Source: Enterococcus ureilyticus
GTDB lineage: Bacteria > Bacillota > Bacilli > Lactobacillales > Enterococcaceae
DNA: 64,000 nt
Assembly: GCF_001730315.1 (NCBI RefSeq)
Contig: NZ_MIKC01000042.1
Coordinates: forward strand, 1-64,000
Direction: 5' to 3'
This document shows, one piece after another, positions 55,257-63,721 of the stretch. Position numbers and translations under genes: made by a program. Under the pieces are notes generated by a model, which was not told where the DNA came from, made no database searches, and saw nothing but the letters and a program-made list of their open reading frames with translations. Every line of letters starts with the position of its first letter. The first letter of the stretch is position 1.

Positions 55257-55934
55257 ATGAAAACTATTAAATTAACGGTATTGACGGCTACTTTATTTTC
55301 AACCGTTTTATTAGGAACAACAGCATTTGCTGAAGAGACAGTACCACCAGAAAACCCAGAAGCTGTAAACAAAGATATTGACAGAACAGCTAAATTTATT
55401 TTAGAACCAGGTAGCGATGATAATGGACCAGTAGATCCAATCGTACCAATCAACCCACCAACTAATCAAAAAGGCAATTTAACAATTGATGCAGTATCAA
55501 ATTTTGATTTCGGTAAAAAGAAAATCGATAAGGTAACAAGTACCTATGATGCGGTTGTTGCAGAGGGAGAAGTTTTAGGGGCTCAAGTAACAGATGTTCG
55601 TGGTACAGGAGCTGGCTGGAATTTAACTGCTAAAATCAGTACATTCGAAAATGCAGAAAAAACAAGAGTCTTAAAAGGAGCAGAAGTAACGATTCCAACA
55701 GGGAAAGTTAGCACAAATAGTGTAGACGATACAAAACCCGCGATAGCTTCAGGCCTAACCTTAAATGAAGAACCAGCAACTATTTTTTCAGCTGCAGTAG
55801 ACAATGGGATGGGAACTTGGGCAAATGAATTTGAAGGATTAGGCGAAAAAGTTCAGTTGAAAGTACCAACAGGAAACTATGCAGACACATACACTGCTGA
55901 GATCACATGGTCATTAGCAGACGCACCAAAATAA
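55257..55934 (+). CDS. WxL-domain surface protein (right operon, second)
   Basis: 225 aa. Signal peptide MKTIKLTVLTATLFSTVLLGTTAFA, a Pro-rich segment (VPINPPTNQKGN), then the WxL domain with DVRGTGAGWNLTAKI and the terminal ITWSLADAPK. Cell-wall-bound without sortase. It lies 25 nt after the preceding gene. Tandem paralogue of its neighbours, closest to the 209-aa protein that follows (shared PPTNQKG and NFDFGK segments). Confidence 0.92.
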   Translation: MKTIKLTVLTATLFSTVLLGTTAFAEETVPPENPEAVNKDIDRTAKFILEPGSDDNGPVDPIVPINPPTNQKGNLTIDAVSNFDFGKKKIDKVTSTYDAVVAEGEVLGAQVTDVRGTGAGWNLTAKISTFENAEKTRVLKGAEVTIPTGKVSTNSVDDTKPAIASGLTLNEEPATIFSAAVDNGMGTWANEFEGLGEKVQLKVPTGNYADTYTAEITWSLADAPK

Positions 55935-55955
55935 TAAAGAGAGTAGGAATAAAAA

Positions 55956-56585
55956 ATGAAAACAGTTAAAACAACCGCATGTCTAGCACTTCTCTTAGGA
56001 GCAACAGCAGTATCCGTTCCTGCATTTGCAGAAGAAGCAAGCAAAGCCGCTTCAACAACAAACGTTGAAATCATCGCAGGGGATGATACAAATGAAATCA
56101 TCGATCCCATCGAACCACCAACCAATCAAAAAGGACCTTTAGTGATTGATGCAGTGTCATCATTTGATTTCGGAAAAATCAAGTTAGGTACACTGACAAA
56201 AGAAGCCGTTGTTCCTGAAGGAAAAGCACTCGGAGTTCAAGTCACTGACAAACGTGGTACAGGTGCTGGTTGGGATCTTTCAGCAAGTATTACTGAATTT
56301 CAAAATGCCGATAAAACCAAAACCTTGAAAGCCAGCGTTAAAATTCCTGCAGGTCAAGTTAACACATCTGCATCAGATAGCTCAAAAGCAGCTGTTGCAA
56401 GTGAAATTATCTTAAATAGCACTGCAGGTACAGTGTTCAGCGCAAGCAAAGATAACGGAATGGGTTCTTGGTCTGATTTATTTGAAGGAAATAATCAAAA
56501 AGTAGAATTGACTGTACCGTCTGATGCCTATGTTGCAGCTTATACAGCAACAATCAACTGGTCATTACAAGACGCACCAAAATAA
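55956..56585 (+). CDS. WxL-domain surface protein (right operon, third)
   Basis: 209 aa. Signal peptide MKTVKTTACLALLLGATAVSVPAFA, then IEPPTNQKGPLVIDAVSSFDFGK, the motif DKRGTGAGWDLSASI and the terminal INWSLQDAPK. The linker and domain start are nearly the same as in the preceding 225-aa protein, which points to recent duplication. Spacing of 21 nt places it in the same transcript. Confidence 0.92.
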   Translation: MKTVKTTACLALLLGATAVSVPAFAEEASKAASTTNVEIIAGDDTNEIIDPIEPPTNQKGPLVIDAVSSFDFGKIKLGTLTKEAVVPEGKALGVQVTDKRGTGAGWDLSASITEFQNADKTKTLKASVKIPAGQVNTSASDSSKAAVASEIILNSTAGTVFSASKDNGMGSWSDLFEGNNQKVELTVPSDAYVAAYTATINWSLQDAPK

Positions 56586-56607
56586 TCAATAAAGAGGAGC
56601 AATAAAA

Positions 56608-57315
56608 ATGAAAAAAACAACAGGACTTTTAACAGCTGCACTAATCACAGGAGCTGTTTTATACGCACCGCAAGCAATGTTTGCCGAAGTCAGTGACACA
56701 GCAAATTCAAACAATACAGTAAACTTTAAAGCTGGTGAAGGGGATATAACAACGCCTGTAGACCCAACTGATCCAACCAATCCAGTCGCTCCATCACCAA
56801 TAGATCCAACCGATCCAACGAACCCAGGGACTGGAAATAAAGGACCATTATCCATCGACTATGCTTCAAATATCAAATTTGGTGAGCAAAAAATTGCAGG
56901 TAAAGATATGGTCTACTCAGCAATTAATAAAGATCCTTTTGTCCAAGTAACAGATACAAGAGGGACAGGCGCAGGCTGGCATTTATCGGCAAAAGCATCT
57001 ACTTTCCAATCTGCTGATAAGACTAAAACGTTGAAAGGTGCAGAGCTTTCATTTAAAAATGGCGAAGTAAAAGCGACTAGCACAAATTCAGTTTCTGTAG
57101 AACCAAAAGCTTCTGACATAGTATTTTCTAATACTGAAGCACAGCCTGTATTCACTGCTAAAGCTGGAGAAGGACGTGGAACATGGTTAAATGTTTGGAG
57201 TGCTAAGGGCGAAAAAAATGACAATGTTCAATTAAAAGTATTAGCTGGTTCGGCAGATGCAAATACAGAATACACAGCAACAATTCTTTGGGAATTAGCA
57301 GACGCACCTAAATAA
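56608..57315 (+). CDS. WxL-domain surface protein with Pro-Thr-Asp linker (right operon, fourth)
   Basis: 235 aa. Signal peptide ending MFAE near residue 27, then a linker with the repeated unit DPTDPTNP (twice, about 55-80), then the WxL domain with DTRGTGAGWHLSAKA and ILWELADAPK. The linker probably spaces the domain from the wall. Spacing of 22 nt to the preceding gene. More diverged than the two before it. Confidence 0.92.
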   Translation: MKKTTGLLTAALITGAVLYAPQAMFAEVSDTANSNNTVNFKAGEGDITTPVDPTDPTNPVAPSPIDPTDPTNPGTGNKGPLSIDYASNIKFGEQKIAGKDMVYSAINKDPFVQVTDTRGTGAGWHLSAKASTFQSADKTKTLKGAELSFKNGEVKATSTNSVSVEPKASDIVFSNTEAQPVFTAKAGEGRGTWLNVWSAKGEKNDNVQLKVLAGSADANTEYTATILWELADAPK

Positions 57316-57446
57316 TCGTTTGGCGATACCAAATTCCTCAAAAATAAATTTAGTTCAAGAAACAAAGAGATAGAAAAATGAGATAGGTCATGGGTATGCA
57401 GTGTTGATAGTAACAATTTAGTAAAGTAATGGAGGCATAAATTAAT

Positions 57447-58553
57447 ATGAAGTACAGGTTAACAGCATTAGTAGCTTTAATAGTCGGTTGTTTTTTCTTC
57501 AGCCATTCAGTATATGCTGATACAATGGCCTATTCTGTTAAAGCAAATATTCCGGAGAATCAAATAGATAAGAGTAAAACATATTTTGATTTGAAAATGA
57601 CACCTGGACAAAAACAAGACGTGTCATTAACGATTAGTAATAGTTCAAAAGAAAAAGCAACGATTATTATCACGCCTAATATTGCACTAACCAATCAAAA
57701 TGGTGTAATAGATTATAATCAAGAAAAAGCAAAACAAGATTCATCCTTAAAAGTACCAATTACAGATATCATTTCTGACAAGCAAAAAGTAACGCTAGAA
57801 CCACAAGAAACAAAAGACGTTGTTTTCACATTACAAATGCCAGAAGTAGCATTTGACGGGACCATTTTAGGTGGGTTCTATATAACCAAAGAATCGACAG
57901 ATAAAGAAGAAAAAGATAGTGAAAGTGTCCAAATCAAAAATCGTTATTCTTATGTCATCGGAATTCAATTACGGGAAAACGAACAGACTGTGAAGCCTGT
58001 ACTCCAATTAAATGATGTGAAACCAACACTTCAAAACTATCGCACAGCAATTTCAGCAAACCTGCAAAACACACAAGCAACCATCATCAACAACTTGGAA
58101 GTAGAAGCGAAAATCAGCAAAAAAGGCAGCACAGAGGTGTTATACGAAACAACAAAAAAAGACATGTCAATGGCGCCAAATTCAAACTTTTACTTCCCAA
58201 TAACGATGAATAATCAGCCCTTAAAAGCAGGAGACTACACATTACGACTTACGGCAAAAGATCAAACAGAAAATTGGAAGTTTGAGCAAGATTTTAACAT
58301 TTCTGCAGAAGATACCAAAAAATTGAATAAAGAAGCGGTCGATTTAGAAGAAGAACCAACGGATTGGCTTAAAATTGGGCTAATTATCGGCGCAATCATC
58401 ATTGTTCTGCTAGGTTTACTCTTCTTCTTTATTCATCGCAGTAAAAAGAAAAAACAAGAAGCAGAACGCCTAAAGAAGCTTCGCAAAAAGAAGCAGAAAC
58501 AAAAAAGGGATCGTTCAGATGAACATAAAAAAATGAAAAAGCGGCCCAAATAA
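57447..58553 (+). CDS. DUF916/DUF3324 WxL-interacting membrane protein (right operon)
   Basis: 368 aa. Signal peptide MKYRLTALVALIVGCFFFSHSVYA, DUF916 (about 28-150), DUF3324 (about 165-290), a transmembrane helix (WLKIGLIIGAIIIVLLGLLFFFI) and a long, very basic tail (KKKKQEAERLKKLRKKKQKQK). Counterpart of the 332-aa protein in the left operon, but with a much longer cytoplasmic tail. GGAGG precedes the ATG. It likely anchors the WxL proteins encoded upstream. Confidence 0.92.
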   Translation: MKYRLTALVALIVGCFFFSHSVYADTMAYSVKANIPENQIDKSKTYFDLKMTPGQKQDVSLTISNSSKEKATIIITPNIALTNQNGVIDYNQEKAKQDSSLKVPITDIISDKQKVTLEPQETKDVVFTLQMPEVAFDGTILGGFYITKESTDKEEKDSESVQIKNRYSYVIGIQLRENEQTVKPVLQLNDVKPTLQNYRTAISANLQNTQATIINNLEVEAKISKKGSTEVLYETTKKDMSMAPNSNFYFPITMNNQPLKAGDYTLRLTAKDQTENWKFEQDFNISAEDTKKLNKEAVDLEEEPTDWLKIGLIIGAIIIVLLGLLFFFIHRSKKKKQEAERLKKLRKKKQKQKRDRSDEHKKMKKRPK

Positions 58554-58585
58554 ATACAAGTATCAAAAGAGGAGGTGAAAATAGC

Positions 58586-60931
58586 ATGAAAAAAAAGCTA
58601 GCTATGTGTATTAGCGGACTTGCCTTATTACTTGGAATTGGAAGTTATTTAGCGCTATCGAATTCGCAAATTTCAGCAGAGGAAAAGACCCCACAATCTT
58701 CTAATGAAACGAAAAAAAGTTTAACAACTTCTGCTCCATTCAATGGACCAAGCTTGTTTGTACAAAATAGTGTACTAGGAAATAATAAGTTCCTACCGAT
58801 CGGCCCAAATGACACCCTTCCAGAAGGGTATTATTTCTTCGCTAAGCCCAATAAAAATACTCGCTATTTCAAAGTTAATAAAACTACCCGAAATAAGATA
58901 GAGGAGTATCAACATAAACCCATAAGAAATCAGGGTGCGGGGTTGTATAGTGATGACAACAATAGGGCTCTTAGTGATGGTACTCAGGCAGCTTATTTTA
59001 GCAATGTTGGTGAATACCAAGGGAAAACGGTTGATATGATGATTAGTATTGAAGACGGTTATAGCTGTAGGTTTAGTTATACCCATAATGTTGGAAAAGG
59101 AGTAACCAATAGCTTTGGCACAGTTTACGGTTTAATGGGTCCTGATAAAAGTTCTAAAATCACCTATTCTTACTTTGATAATGAGACAGGAGAGCCATAC
59201 GTGGTAAAAGGAATCTTTAGTACTTTTATAGATTTTAACTATAATAAAACAGGGTGGGATCATAGTCAAGTAGACGCAACTTATGTTAATAGTAACTCAA
59301 GGATAACCTATGATACTACTAGTGAAACTAATACAAAAAGTATTCTCACAGGTAATGGCACCAATGAATTAACGCAGCCTCAATATTATGTGACCGGTAT
59401 TTTTACGGGAAGCTCGTTTTGTGCACTACCTATATCACCTTATTCAACAGGCGAAATGGGGATGAGGTATAGCACAAACCTTGTATCAAGAATGAAAATA
59501 CCCACACCACAACTTAGTGGCTCATTGGAGAACGATGGCACCAAACATAGTACATCTTTTTCTATTTCGATGAAACAAATCGTTCCAGATCGTCTATCTA
59601 ATTTTAGTAAGTACGGGTATTTAGACTATACTATACCGGTCAATGATTTTTACAAACTTAAATCGTTTAAAGTAGTCAATTATTTGGATGATACGGATGT
59701 AACTAGCAATTTTACTCTGTCTGGAAATAAGTTGGAAGCAAAATCAAGCTTTTTGAATCAAGATACTTTTTATGGAAAAAATTATGAAATCACTTTGAAC
59801 TATGAGTTGGACAAGACCAAAGATTTTTTTGGTTTCTATAAGGATGGCTATTTGGAAATACCGTATGATCCAATCACGCAATCTTCTGATTTAGATGGTG
59901 TTCAATCATCTAACGCAACAACGGCTAAAATCAAATGGGATTATCAGTTAGAGATCAATGCAAATGATGTGACGTATGGTCAAGGAGAAATAAAAAGATT
60001 CAATCAAGAGCCAGAAGCTTTTAAAGAAAAGCTTTTGACAGATTCAAAAGCGAAGGGGAAAAATCTGAACTTAGATACCGAGCTTCCTGTAAGTGTAACG
60101 GATATGGCGATTGATTCTAAGGTAGGAGCCTATCCTGTTACATTATCTACACAAGACGGAGATGTCACTTTAACAAAAGAAATCAAGGTGAATGTCGTAG
60201 CCATGCCGCCAAAAGTAGCGATTCCAGAAGCTGGTACGACTGTTGTGAGCAGTAAAGGTGTTCCGTATAGTTTTAGCGGAACGGTTTCTGATGAGGATAG
60301 TGAAGATCTGTCGCTGTTTGTTACTATTGATGACGGAACGCCAACGACAATCTGGGATAAACAGGCGAATACTGATCTGAATCAACCAATTGATTTTACC
60401 TATGAAATTCCAGGAACACAATTACTGGAGCTGGGAGATCATGTAGTGAAAGTGTATGCGAAAGATAGTGAGGATAATCAATCTGAGGTAGCTCAATTTA
60501 CGTTAGACATCCGTGGCTATTTAGCATTCAAAGAATTGCCACCAGAAACATTAGACTTTAATCAAACTAAAATTGGTTCTAAAGGCTCCTATGCAAAGCT
60601 AAATAAAGGGGTAGATTTTAGTGTGGAAGATTACCGTGGCAGCAATACAAGCTGGAAATTGGTTGGTTCACTGACTTCAGAATTGAAAGATAGTGCAACG
60701 AATACAATAATAAAAGACGGAATCGTTTATCGGGATGAAGAGGGAAATGAGACGCCATTTACCACCGATGCCACAGTAAAATTAAGCACAGGGAAAGCAA
60801 CGGCGAATAATGTCCTATTTCCTATCAATTGGAGACCAGAGGATAAAGGCATCTTTATCCAAGTACCGCCAGAAGTAAAAAAGGGAAATTACAAAGGAAG
60901 CATTGAAATGAGTTTAGTTGATGCTCCTTAA
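58586..60931 (+). CDS. Large secreted WxL-like protein with Ig-like modules (right operon)
   Basis: 781 aa. Signal peptide MKKKLAMCISGLALLLGIGSYLA..., a long beta-rich N-terminal region, then Ig-like modules (about 540-645, with SKGVPYSFSGTVSDEDSEDLS), and a C-terminal WxL-like domain with VEDYRGSNTSWKLVGSL. The second motif is degenerate (IEMSLVDAP, Trp replaced by Met). It may be the adhesive member of the complex. GGAGGTG precedes the ATG, and it follows the DUF916 gene by 33 nt. Counterpart of the 612-codon ORF in the left operon. Confidence 0.87.
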   Translation: MKKKLAMCISGLALLLGIGSYLALSNSQISAEEKTPQSSNETKKSLTTSAPFNGPSLFVQNSVLGNNKFLPIGPNDTLPEGYYFFAKPNKNTRYFKVNKTTRNKIEEYQHKPIRNQGAGLYSDDNNRALSDGTQAAYFSNVGEYQGKTVDMMISIEDGYSCRFSYTHNVGKGVTNSFGTVYGLMGPDKSSKITYSYFDNETGEPYVVKGIFSTFIDFNYNKTGWDHSQVDATYVNSNSRITYDTTSETNTKSILTGNGTNELTQPQYYVTGIFTGSSFCALPISPYSTGEMGMRYSTNLVSRMKIPTPQLSGSLENDGTKHSTSFSISMKQIVPDRLSNFSKYGYLDYTIPVNDFYKLKSFKVVNYLDDTDVTSNFTLSGNKLEAKSSFLNQDTFYGKNYEITLNYELDKTKDFFGFYKDGYLEIPYDPITQSSDLDGVQSSNATTAKIKWDYQLEINANDVTYGQGEIKRFNQEPEAFKEKLLTDSKAKGKNLNLDTELPVSVTDMAIDSKVGAYPVTLSTQDGDVTLTKEIKVNVVAMPPKVAIPEAGTTVVSSKGVPYSFSGTVSDEDSEDLSLFVTIDDGTPTTIWDKQANTDLNQPIDFTYEIPGTQLLELGDHVVKVYAKDSEDNQSEVAQFTLDIRGYLAFKELPPETLDFNQTKIGSKGSYAKLNKGVDFSVEDYRGSNTSWKLVGSLTSELKDSATNTIIKDGIVYRDEEGNETPFTTDATVKLSTGKATANNVLFPINWRPEDKGIFIQVPPEVKKGNYKGSIEMSLVDAP

Positions 60932-60999
60932 AGAGTAAGGGAATGTTGATAAAAAGTTGTTTGAAAGACATTATGACTACAAGAACATAGTGTTAAAGA

Positions 61000-61184
61000 G
61001 AGGTTGGGACAGGAGTGTTTAATCCCGAGAAATAAGAAGGAATTCACGAAAATTGCTCTTCAAATTTTTGTGAATTTCAGCTTATTTCCGAAGCCTTCAA
61101 ATCTTAGTGCTTTAGCACTTAGAATTTGATGTGATCGAAGCGAAGCGTAGTGATTGCTTCTGCTCCCAACGTTTATACGGATTC
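61000..61184. repeat. 185-nt intergenic repeat element, copy B (inverted)
   Basis: Reverse-complement match of 44529-44713 over the full length, beginning GAGGTTGGGAC and ending at TACGGATTC. The internal hairpins are conserved. A CTTAGTGCTTTAGCACTTAG palindrome is present, which is slightly less perfect in copy A. The copies lie in opposite orientation 16.3 kb apart. Confidence 0.8.
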
Positions 61185-61187
61185 TTT

Positions 61188-61240
61188 GAGTCTGAGATAT
61201 AACTCGTAGAGTTATATCTCAGACTCTCTTTAACTTTTTT
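61188..61240. terminator. Long perfect hairpin between converging genes
   Basis: An 18-bp stem (GAGTCTGAGATATAACTC with its complement) and a GTA loop, followed on the plus strand by a T-rich stretch. It lies between the 781-aa gene and the converging lacI-type gene. Its core ATAACTCGTAGAGTTAT also occurs at 210-226. Confidence 0.75.
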
Positions 61241-61244
61241 TGTC

Positions 61245-62252
61245 TTAAACTTTACTAGACTCTCTTAAAACCAACGAAACGGGCACGACGATTTGTCTGC
61301 CTAGTTCTCCTTTTTTATTAATCAATTCTAGCAATGATTCCACTGCATGAGTGGCGATTAAATCTGTATTTTGTTTGACCGATGAAAGGGTAGGTGTTGT
61401 GTATTTCCCAAAAGCAGTATCATCAAAGCCGATTAATTTTATTTTTTGTGGCACAGGGATATGATTTTTTTTCAAGCGTAGCATTAATTCTAAGGCAATG
61501 AGATCATTTATCGAAAAAATTCCATCTGTATTTGGATTTTTCTTGAGAAAAGCTAGTAAGTCTTCCTCAAAATTAGAATCTTCAATGTCAAGGGCAAGTA
61601 AATGCTGTTTTGTATTGAAAGAAATATTATTTTTCTTCAATGCGTCTTTAAAGCCATTCAACCGCTCTTTAGCACTGGTGGATTTTTGATTATGCATCGC
61701 AATAACAGGATGCTGGCAGCCTTGATGGATCAGTTCTTCAGTACTCTCAAAAGCACCTTGGTAATGATTGGACGAAATAAAAATAGTATCCTCTTTCTTT
61801 TTTGGCTCCCGATCGATACAGATATAAGGGATTTTCTTTTCGGCACCAGAGGAATCAAATTCAAATGCCTCGGCTCCTGAAATAACGATCAAACCATCTA
61901 CGCCCTTGCCTTCTAAAATACGTAGATAAGCAAGCTCTTTTTCTGAACTTCGGGATGTATTGCAAATAATAGTAGAATAGCCCTTAGCAAATAGAATTTC
62001 TTCTAATTGCTGCACAACATCAGAAAAGAAATAGTTACTGATGTCCGGTACTAAAATACCGATCGTGAAAGATTTGTTCATACGTAAGTTTTTAGCACTA
62101 TAATTCATTTTATACCCTGTTTCTTCAATGACTTTTAATACTTTTTTTCGAGTTTCTTCAGAAAAGCGACCATTGTCATTAATAACTCTTGAAACAGTTG
62201 CGACAGAAACGCCTGCTATTTCAGCAATGTCTTTAATAGAATAGTTTTTCAT
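61245..62252 (-). CDS. LacI-family repressor of the pentose/allulose-type operon
   Basis: 335 aa. The LacI helix-turn-helix YSIKDIAEIAGVSVATVSRVIND (about 3-25) is followed by the hinge and a sugar-binding sensor domain (SFTIGILVPDISNYFF...). It diverges from the epimerase-rpiB operon. Three copies of the sequence TTGAGTAATCGTT lie in the intergenic region, one of them 14 nt upstream of its own start, so it is probably autoregulated. The inducer is unknown. Confidence 0.9.
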   Translation of the reverse strand: MKNYSIKDIAEIAGVSVATVSRVINDNGRFSEETRKKVLKVIEETGYKMNYSAKNLRMNKSFTIGILVPDISNYFFSDVVQQLEEILFAKGYSTIICNTSRSSEKELAYLRILEGKGVDGLIVISGAEAFEFDSSGAEKKIPYICIDREPKKKEDTIFISSNHYQGAFESTEELIHQGCQHPVIAMHNQKSTSAKERLNGFKDALKKNNISFNTKQHLLALDIEDSNFEEDLLAFLKKNPNTDGIFSINDLIALELMLRLKKNHIPVPQKIKLIGFDDTAFGKYTTPTLSSVKQNTDLIATHAVESLLELINKKGELGRQIVVPVSLVLRESSKV

Positions 62253-62265
62253 AAATCATGTCCTC

Positions 62266-62285
62266 TTGAGTAATCGTTCTCATTT
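62266..62285. promoter_or_regulatory. LacI-type operator 1
   Basis: TTGAGTAATCGTTCTCATTT, near the start of the lacI-type gene; shares TTGAGTAATCGTT with the two sites downstream. Confidence 0.65.
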
Positions 62286-62353
62286 TTCTTTGATATTTAC
62301 CCATATTTTCTCATAAAAAAAGGCTGAATACAAATTTTCACTCCATATTTTGG

Positions 62354-62382
62354 TTGACAGGTCAAAAAAATGGTGATATATT
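62354..62382 (+). promoter_or_regulatory. Promoter of the epimerase-rpiB operon
   Basis: TTGACA (62354-62359), 17-nt spacer, TATATT (62377-62382). The first downstream operator begins 15 nt after the -10, where a bound repressor would block transcription. Confidence 0.78.
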
Positions 62383-62396
62383 AACCATAAATAAAG

Positions 62397-62412
62397 GTAA
62401 ACGATTACTCAA
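62397..62412. promoter_or_regulatory. LacI-type operator 2
   Basis: GTAAACGATTACTCAA, the same motif in inverted orientation, just after the predicted transcription start. Confidence 0.65.
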
Positions 62413-62427
62413 TTATTTTTTTAACTC

Positions 62428-62447
62428 TTGAGTAATCGTTATCTCAA
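62428..62447. promoter_or_regulatory. LacI-type operator 3
   Basis: TTGAGTAATCGTTATCTCAA with perfect TTGAG/CTCAA arms around a central CG. Operators 2 and 3 face each other across 15 nt in the leader. Confidence 0.7.
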
Positions 62448-62463
62448 AAGGAGATGAGTCAGA

Positions 62464-63117
62464 GTGTCAATATTATTATGCCCATCAATGATGTGTGCTG
62501 ATTTTTCTAATCTAAAAAAAGAAACACAAGAACTTGATCAAGCTGGGATCGATATTTTTCATATGGACTTTATGGATGGTAGTTTTGTGCCAAACTTTGG
62601 AATGGGATTACAAGATTTTGAATTAGTCCGTTCTGTTACAGAGAAGCCAGTGGATGTTCATTTAATGATTCAAGAACCAAGCAAGTATGTTGAAAAATTT
62701 GCGGATCTTGGAGCAGATATTATTTATATCCATCCAGAAGCAGATCAACAAGCGGCCCGAACGTTGGATATCATTCATCAAAAAGGAAAGAAAGCTGGCA
62801 TCGCAATTAATCCAGGGACATCGGTTGAAATGGTTCAAGGATTATTGCCGTTAGTAGACTATGTGATGGTCATGACTGTTAATCCAGGCTTTGCTGGTCA
62901 AAAGTATTTAGAGTATACCGATTCTAAAATAGAGAAGTTGCTAGCGTTAACAAATGAATATCACTTTGACGTGATGGTGGATGGCGCGATTTCACCCGAA
63001 AAGGTCCAACAACTAAGCAAAATTGGAGTGAAAGGCTTTGTCTTAGGGACCTCGGCCTTGTTTGGAAAGACTAGCACATATCAAGAGACCCTTGGAAAGT
63101 TAAGAGCAGGCGAATAA
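62464..63117 (+). CDS. Ribulose-phosphate or allulose-6-phosphate 3-epimerase
   Basis: 217-aa TIM-barrel epimerase. Family residues are LCPSMMCADF at the N-terminus, HMDFMDGSFVPN (His33, Asp35), VDVHLMI (His near 67), MTVNPGFAGQKY and MVDGAI. It interconverts ketose-phosphate C3 epimers. CPSMMCADF and the FGMG segment resemble AlsE-type allulose-6-phosphate epimerases as much as Rpe, so the substrate is left open. GTG start with AAGGAG about 10 nt upstream. First gene of the operon controlled by the divergent LacI-type repressor. Confidence 0.88.
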   Translation: MSILLCPSMMCADFSNLKKETQELDQAGIDIFHMDFMDGSFVPNFGMGLQDFELVRSVTEKPVDVHLMIQEPSKYVEKFADLGADIIYIHPEADQQAARTLDIIHQKGKKAGIAINPGTSVEMVQGLLPLVDYVMVMTVNPGFAGQKYLEYTDSKIEKLLALTNEYHFDVMVDGAISPEKVQQLSKIGVKGFVLGTSALFGKTSTYQETLGKLRAGE

Positions 63118-63156
63118 GTTGATTTTTTGATTCTAAATAACAGGAGGTATCATTTT

Positions 63157-63594
63157 ATGAAATTAGCAATCGGCAGCGATCATGTTGGCTTTGAGTTGAA
63201 GCCCATCATTATCGACTATGTAAAAGAATTAGGCCATGAGATCGAAGATTTTGGACCGAATTCATCAGAGCGAACGGATTACCCTCAATATGGGAAAAAA
63301 GTAGCAGAAGAAGTGGCTTCAGGAAATTTTGATGGAGGTATTTTGATTTGCGGTACTGGGGTAGGGATTTCAATTGCTGCCAACAAAGTCAAAGGCATCC
63401 GAGCAGTTGTATGTAGTGAACCTTATTCGGCTAAGCTTTCTAAGGAACATAACAACACGAATATTGTAGCATTCGGCTCTAGGGTGGTTGGCAGTGAGTT
63501 AGCCAAGATGATTGTAAAAGAATGGCTAGATGCTACCTTTGAAGGCGGCAGACATGCCAAACGTGTAGAGATGATTCAACAGATAGAGAGTTAA
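63157..63594 (+). CDS. rpiB: Ribose-5-phosphate isomerase B (RpiB/LacAB family)
   Basis: 145-aa isomerase. It begins MKLAIGSDHVGFELK and carries the catalytic Cys65 in ILICGTGVGISIAANK and EHNNTNIVAFGSRV. The family interconverts ribose-5-phosphate and ribulose-5-phosphate, and some members act on allose-6-phosphate. With the epimerase just upstream, an allose/allulose or pentose route is plausible. ATG 63157 is chosen because AGGAGGT lies 8 nt upstream; an in-frame ATT-ATT region further up has no such site. Confidence 0.88.
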   Translation: MKLAIGSDHVGFELKPIIIDYVKELGHEIEDFGPNSSERTDYPQYGKKVAEEVASGNFDGGILICGTGVGISIAANKVKGIRAVVCSEPYSAKLSKEHNNTNIVAFGSRVVGSELAKMIVKEWLDATFEGGRHAKRVEMIQQIES

Positions 63595-63721
63595 AAGGGT
63601 TCAATTTTCTTTACCGTTGATTCTTTTTGATAAAATATGAAATAATTTGAAAAATAATGGTTGATATTGAAAAAAATAGATGCTATTATGGGGGTGTAGA
63701 AGAAGACAGGAGGAATAAAAA

